A stretch of 64,000 nucleotides of DNA, from NCBI GenBank assembly GCA_963854835.1, contig OY978526.1:92332140-92396139 (forward strand), given 5' to 3'. Below are positions 60,880 to 64,000 of this stretch, piece by piece. The DNA is from Megamerina dolium. Its lineage: Eukaryota; Arthropoda; Insecta; Diptera; Megamerinidae. The first letter of the stretch is position 1; each line of letters begins with the position of its first letter. The translations under genes were made by a program, and so were the position numbers. The notes under the pieces were generated by a model. It saw nothing but the letters and a program-made list of their open reading frames with translations. It was not told the DNA's origin and ran no database searches.

Positions 60880-61830
60880 AATACAATTTTCCGAGACGAA
60901 CACCCGATTGCCAAGGGAGCATAATCCTAATCACGGTCTGGTGAGGGGAGTGGTACCTCCGGGTAATATCAGAAAAGCGATGAGATCATACGATGAACAC
61001 ATCAACTAACACATCACGGGTCTTGACCGCGCATCTCGTGTGGTAGCACTAAACAGTTTACACTAAGACGCTTATGCGTCTGCTATTGAAAAACACCCCG
61101 ATAATATTGTCCTTAACAACCGCCCCCCGCACTTTGCCGCCGTTCTACCATGCCATCAGATTGTGGATACAAAGGTGTTGTACGAATTTACATCAACATA
61201 CGGCACATCTCCTGGAATACAACTGATTCGAAATTTCGACCTAGGTTGGAGTGTAACTCTATCGGTACACCAAAATCCATTCGTTAACGGATAAATCCGC
61301 AACTGTAGTAGCTTCCTAATTTGGAATGGCTTATACTTCATGCCATTGACTGAAGTAATCTATAACTACTAGAACGTACTTGTTCCTTACGTTGCTTGTT
61401 GGAAATGGTCCAGCTATATCTATAGCAATTAGCACCTACAGTGTATTGATGCATTTTTTCTCGACTTTTCTTTGTGGGGCCTTTGGCCATTGTACATTGT
61501 TCACACTTCCGAATCCAATCAGCGACATGATCATGACATCCAACCCAATAAAATCGTTTCTTTATTTGCTCAAGCGTTTTTGGTGATGCTAAAATGCCCT
61601 CCATTTTATGTATTGTGACAATTAGCTATCACTTCATCTATTCTTGCCTTGGATACCACTAGAAGAACTTTGGTGATTTTTCCATCTCCACTTTCCCATG
61701 TTTGGAATAGAATCCACCACGTAAGTGCGGGCGTTGCCATTGTGTCCAGAATGCCTTTGCTATTGGACTTTCATTAGCCATTCCTTGCCAATCTGGAGCG
61801 ACACCCTGCTTTTGTATTTCATAACCTTAA
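60880..61830 (-). pseudogene. Gypsy-type LTR retrotransposon pol fragment (integrase)
   Basis: Read on minus, the integrase zinc-binding domain is visible (TLEQIKKRFYWVGCHDHVAD, then WIRKCEQCTMAKGPTKK, an HHCC-type block). It is followed by a decayed core with an IDIAGPFPTSN-like first Asp region, a VVIDYFSQW-like second Asp region and, further on, a remnant around the conserved Glu. Many stops and frameshifts break it, and no terminal repeats were found. It is an old dead fragment. Confidence 0.7.
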
Positions 61831-62663
61831 CGAGATCTGGGTCGTTCCGTAGTTAATAAAAATGCGGTAAATTGAATTTGGAAATGCATTTATAGTAATC
61901 AGTATTAATTATTAAATATTATTATAAAATATACAATACAATATTATAGATTACATACATATAAACATATATATAAATTATACACAGGTGATCATAAATT
62001 ATTGTAAATTGATAATAATACACAATAGTTTTTGTAAGGGAATTACTGAATTAATATCATTGTATAACTAGATGCGGTAGAGCAATTGGAATATTTTCGC
62101 TCCTGGCGTGTACATAATACATATATCAAAATCATATGCCAGATGTACAAGTAATGTCAATAGCTATTTATGTAGTGTCAAAAGTGTTAACCCTCTGGTT
62201 TTAAAAGAAAAATAATGGATAGAAAATTTATTTAATTTAGATTATTTTAATAATTGTAATAATTAAAAAATATTTACAAATTGTTGTAATACACAACCAG
62301 GGGGTTAATATGATATTAATATGTATATTTTCTTATTTTTCATATCAATCAGCTGTTTTTTTGGCCTTTCTTCTTCATCCTTATTTCAATACGAGATCGT
62401 AAAAATTCCTCTCTAGGACTGTTCTACCTGTTCTACCATATACATTTATTCCCTTACCATCATAAATTGTTAGTTGTATATTCTAAATATTCTGATAGGG
62501 GTAAATTTAATTTCCTTTAGATACGATACGTTATTTGTAAACTACTGAGGCACATACACAATTATATATATAAGGTTTATACAAAAGAGACTCGTTTGCA
62601 AAAGTATATTTTCTCGATTTGATATAAAATGCGGTTTTTAATTATTATTCCAAAAAAAAAAAA
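61831..62663. other. Intergenic, no gene seen
   Basis: Very AT-rich DNA with dinucleotide runs near 61930-61985. No element boundary was recognised. Confidence 0.4.
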
Positions 62664-64000
62664 TCTCCTTACAGTCGGCTAGGGCCGACCAAACTATACC
62701 CTGCATATGTAGATTTATATATAAAAAGTTTACTCGAATATCCAACTTTTCTTTTATTTCCACTTTTCGAGAAACAATTTTTGCATATACTACTAATTTA
62801 CACCCGAAATATGGTTGACTTTGACGAAGTAAAAGGATTTTAAGATAATTCCGAGGCTTAGTATGGGAGCTATATAAAAAGTGGGCGTGGCTTACCACTT
62901 TCTAGTAAATCCAATTAATTTTTCAATGTTAATCCACACCTTAAATTTGGTGTCCTACGTTGAATAGTTTCTAAGTTATGGTGGTTAACATTTTTGTTTA
63001 ATTTCCTCAACTTTGTATGGGAGCCCCAATAAGAAGTGGGCGTGGTACGCTGATTTTTCGCCAGATTATTTCCGACTACCATATTAACGTAAGTGTTAAT
63101 TATGATTGTTCTAGACAGAAGGATGCAGAAGTTACAGCTATTTCAATTTAAAAGAAATTCGGTCATTTTGTATGGGAGCAACTATAAACAGTGGGGGTGG
63201 CCAGTCCATTTCCTGTGAGTCTAGTTACTCTTAAAATACTAAACTATATCTTAAATCTGGTTGTTCTGCGCTGAATAGTTTGCAAGTTATGATGGTTAAC
63301 TTTTTTTTTAATTTCCGTAACTTTGCATGGGAACCCCAAGAAAGAGTACGCGTGGCACACTGATTTTTTTGCAGGTTATTTCCGACTACCATATTAATCT
63401 AAACGTCAATTATAGTTATTCTAGCCAGAAGATTGCAGAAGTTACAGTTGTTTCAATTTAAAAGAAATTCGGTCATTTTGTATGGCGGCTACTATCAACA
63501 GTGGGCGTGGCGCGTCCATTTCCTGTGAGTCTAGTTGCTCCTACAATACTAATCCATACCTTAAATCTCGTTCTTTTACGCTAAATGGTTTATAAGTTAT
63601 GGCGCTTAAAAGTTTTAGTTTAATTCCCTTGACTTTGTATGGTAGACCCGTGAAGGAGTGGGCGTGGCACACTGATTTTCTGCCATATTATTTCTCGCTA
63701 CCATGTTAATCCAAGTGTCAATTATGGTTATTGTAGACAGAAGATTGCCGAAGTTACAGCTGTTTCAATTTAAAATTTGTATGGGGGCTACGATAAACAG
63801 TGGGCGTGGTGCGCCCATTTTCTGTGAGCCTAGTTGCTCGTACAATACTAATCCACACCTTAAATCTCGTTATTCTACGCTGAATAGTTTGCAAGTTATA
63901 ACCGGTAACATTTTTTTAATTTCCGCAACTTTGTATGGGAGACCCAAAAAGCAGTAGGCGAGGCACACTGATTTTCTGCCATATTATTAAGGACTACGAT
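62664..64000 (-). repeat. Tandem ~155-bp repeat of the dispersed family
   Basis: The block starts with a CTAGGGCCGACCAAACTATACC-like end (62680 onward) and then shows eight successive modules. Each has TATGGGAGC..CAGTGGGCGTGG, at about 62865, 63018, 63171, 63329, 63481, 63639, 63781 and 63936. Spacings are 142-158 bp, and alternate modules resemble each other more, so the true period is about 310 bp. The modules are reverse complements of those at 12864-13520 and 22240-22930. It runs off the window end. Confidence 0.8.

Overview
The window looks like nuclear DNA of a higher (brachyceran) fly, possibly a tephritid. It is very AT-rich. The genes have short GT-AG introns, many of 52-70 nt, and the intergenic space is full of Tc1/mariner, LINE and SINE remnants. 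A run of genes recalls a cluster I know from Drosophila melanogaster 3R: an SLC5 sodium-coupled transporter (bumpel-like), a GMC oxidoreductase (ninaG-like), RpL24-like and Exd2, with a CANT1-type apyrase and a ZAD zinc-finger gene between them. The species cannot be fixed from sequence alone.

Layout. 1-6.2 kb is gene-free and holds several mariner-type remnants and one MITE. 6.27-7.46 kb holds three minus-strand exons of an unrecognised Q/N-rich protein. 7.5-12.8 kb has no gene, only a tRNA-derived SINE and a small hAT-like MITE. 12.86-22.9 kb is a large repeat complex: a 21-bp minisatellite sits between pieces of a dispersed repeat, and a unit of about 3.6 kb is tandemly duplicated almost without change, followed by a shorter third unit. 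23-33.8 kb is gene-poor with a mariner MITE, two LINE fragments and one full-length but broken mariner-type element. 33.85-40.39 kb carries eight exons of the SLC5 transporter. An apparently intact Tc1 element lies in its intron 7, and a SINE and a mariner remnant lie in intron 1. 44.7-60.5 kb is the gene-dense part: GMC oxidoreductase (-), RpL24-like (-), apyrase (+), ZAD-C2H2 gene (+), Exd2 (-). 60.9-61.8 kb is a decayed Gypsy-type integrase region. 62.66 kb to the end is a tandem ~155-bp repeat related to the flanks of the minisatellite complex.

The most interesting structure is the ZAD zinc-finger gene. Its common exons end inside a C2H2 finger, just after the CxxC pair. Two separate downstream exon cassettes each start in the right phase and each supply a matching x12-H-x3/4-H half. 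This predicts two isoforms of 757 and 672 aa with different DNA-binding C-termini. The second strong observation is the 21-bp minisatellite and its 3.6-kb higher-order repeat, with a SINE fragment and an inverted segment trapped inside and copied with it.
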